Shown here: positions 62,586 through 62,686 of the stretch, piece by piece
Numbering within the stretch: the stretch's first letter is position 1
How the letters are laid out: every line of letters begins with the position of its first letter
Assembly (NCBI RefSeq): GCF_022760835.1
Contig: NZ_JAKTNQ010000014.1
Location: 1 to 62,686 of the forward strand
Source: Thermus altitudinis
GTDB taxonomy: Bacteria > Deinococcota > Deinococci > Deinococcales > Thermaceae
Length of the DNA: 62,686 bases
Direction of reading: 5' to 3'
Position numbers and translations under genes: made by a program
Notes under the pieces: model-generated
What the model saw: only the letters and a program-made list of their open reading frames with translations
What the model was told of the DNA's origin: nothing
Databases searched by the model: none

Positions 62586-62605
62586 CCCCGCTCTAAAGAG
62601 CGGGG
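62586..62605 (-). mobile_element. Right-end hairpin of IS200/IS605-type element
   Basis: CCCCGCTC (62605-62598) and GAGCGGGG (62593-62586) form a perfect 8-bp hairpin with a TTTA loop. It sits at the tnpB stop codon and is followed by AGTCGTCAC, with nirS sequence beginning at about 62577. Subterminal hairpins at the tnpB 3' end are standard for this family, which moves as single-stranded circles without inverted termini or target duplication. Confidence 0.75.
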
Positions 62606-62686
62606 CTTCTCGGTTCCAGGTATAAACCCGTAGCCGAAGGCCCCGTCCAGGCCTTAGCCAAGATGTTCACTGCCGCTGCCACGTCC
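62593..62686 (-). CDS. tnpB: TnpB (IS200/IS605 family), 3' end only
   Basis: Only the last 30 codons lie in the window. DVAAAVNILAKAWTGPSATG then LYLEPRSPAL and a TAG stop (62595-62593) match the C-termini of TnpB/OrfB proteins, where D-x-N/A-AA-x-NIL follows the zinc ribbon and carries the last RuvC Asp. TnpB is an RNA-guided nuclease that helps keep the element in place. Whether a tnpA partner exists is outside the window. Confidence 0.8.
   Translation of the reverse strand, partial: DVAAAVNILAKAWTGPSATGLYLEPRSPAL

Overview
The window reads as a chromosomal segment of a denitrifying Thermus (Deinococcota). The coding sequence is very GC-rich with G/C third positions. Several proteins look distinctly Thermus-like: a short 196-residue EF-Ts, a seven-iron ferredoxin, SpoVS without sporulation, and a narCGHJI operon with two NarK transporters beside dnrS-dnrT. 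Many start codons lie only a few bases after a -10 box, which points to leaderless mRNAs. I cannot name the species from sequence alone.

Layout. 1-4033 (minus): a small membrane protein, a site-2 protease, a degenerate paralogue of it, and a DHH-CBS-nucleotidyltransferase. 4090-5669: tRNA-Ser(GGA) and tRNA-Ala(TGC) around an oxidoreductase. 5702-12195 (plus): rpsB-tsf, then pyrH-frr-cdsA-dxr-rseP-glycosyltransferase. 12192-15977 (minus): a secreted protein, proC, rsmB, spoVS, a START-like protein and recX. 16001-21809 (plus): a phosphoesterase, a CPBP protease, and the prkA-yeaH-spoVR stress trio. 21806-26746: two divergent sulfur/thiol operons separated by a promoter region with two matching palindromes. 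26756-31866: a nitrilase, a PpiC-like foldase, and hemE-hemH-hemG. 31903-40449: three large c-di-GMP signalling proteins in a row.

40456-62686 is a nitrogen-oxide respiration island. Its core is narC-narG-narH-narJ-narI-narK1-narK2 (minus), with the regulators dnrS-dnrT diverging from it. Downstream of nar lies a poorly characterised minus-strand group: two DUF2249/DUF1858 proteins, two oxidase-subunit-I-like membrane proteins, a globin fused to a MoaD-like tail, and a MIP18-family protein. On the other side are a ferredoxin, a redoxin-like protein, a DUF488 protein, a protoglobin, a cytochrome P460, a Cys-rich MarR regulator, a NirJ-like radical SAM enzyme and nirS. Four minus-strand genes of the island carry a 14-bp FNR-like palindrome centred about 41-53 bp upstream of the start codon, with inferred transcription starts about 41 bp from the site. 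This suggests one DnrT-type regulon.

The right edge holds the main lesion. nirS (cytochrome cd1 nitrite reductase) is cut just before its haem-c motif by the right end of an IS200/IS605-type tnpB element. It also carries an in-frame TAA between the cytochrome c and d1 domains. As read, nitrate reduction looks intact, but nitrite reduction by this nirS copy should be lost unless the stop is a sequencing error and the element can excise. All functions are inferred by reading motifs; no database search was run.
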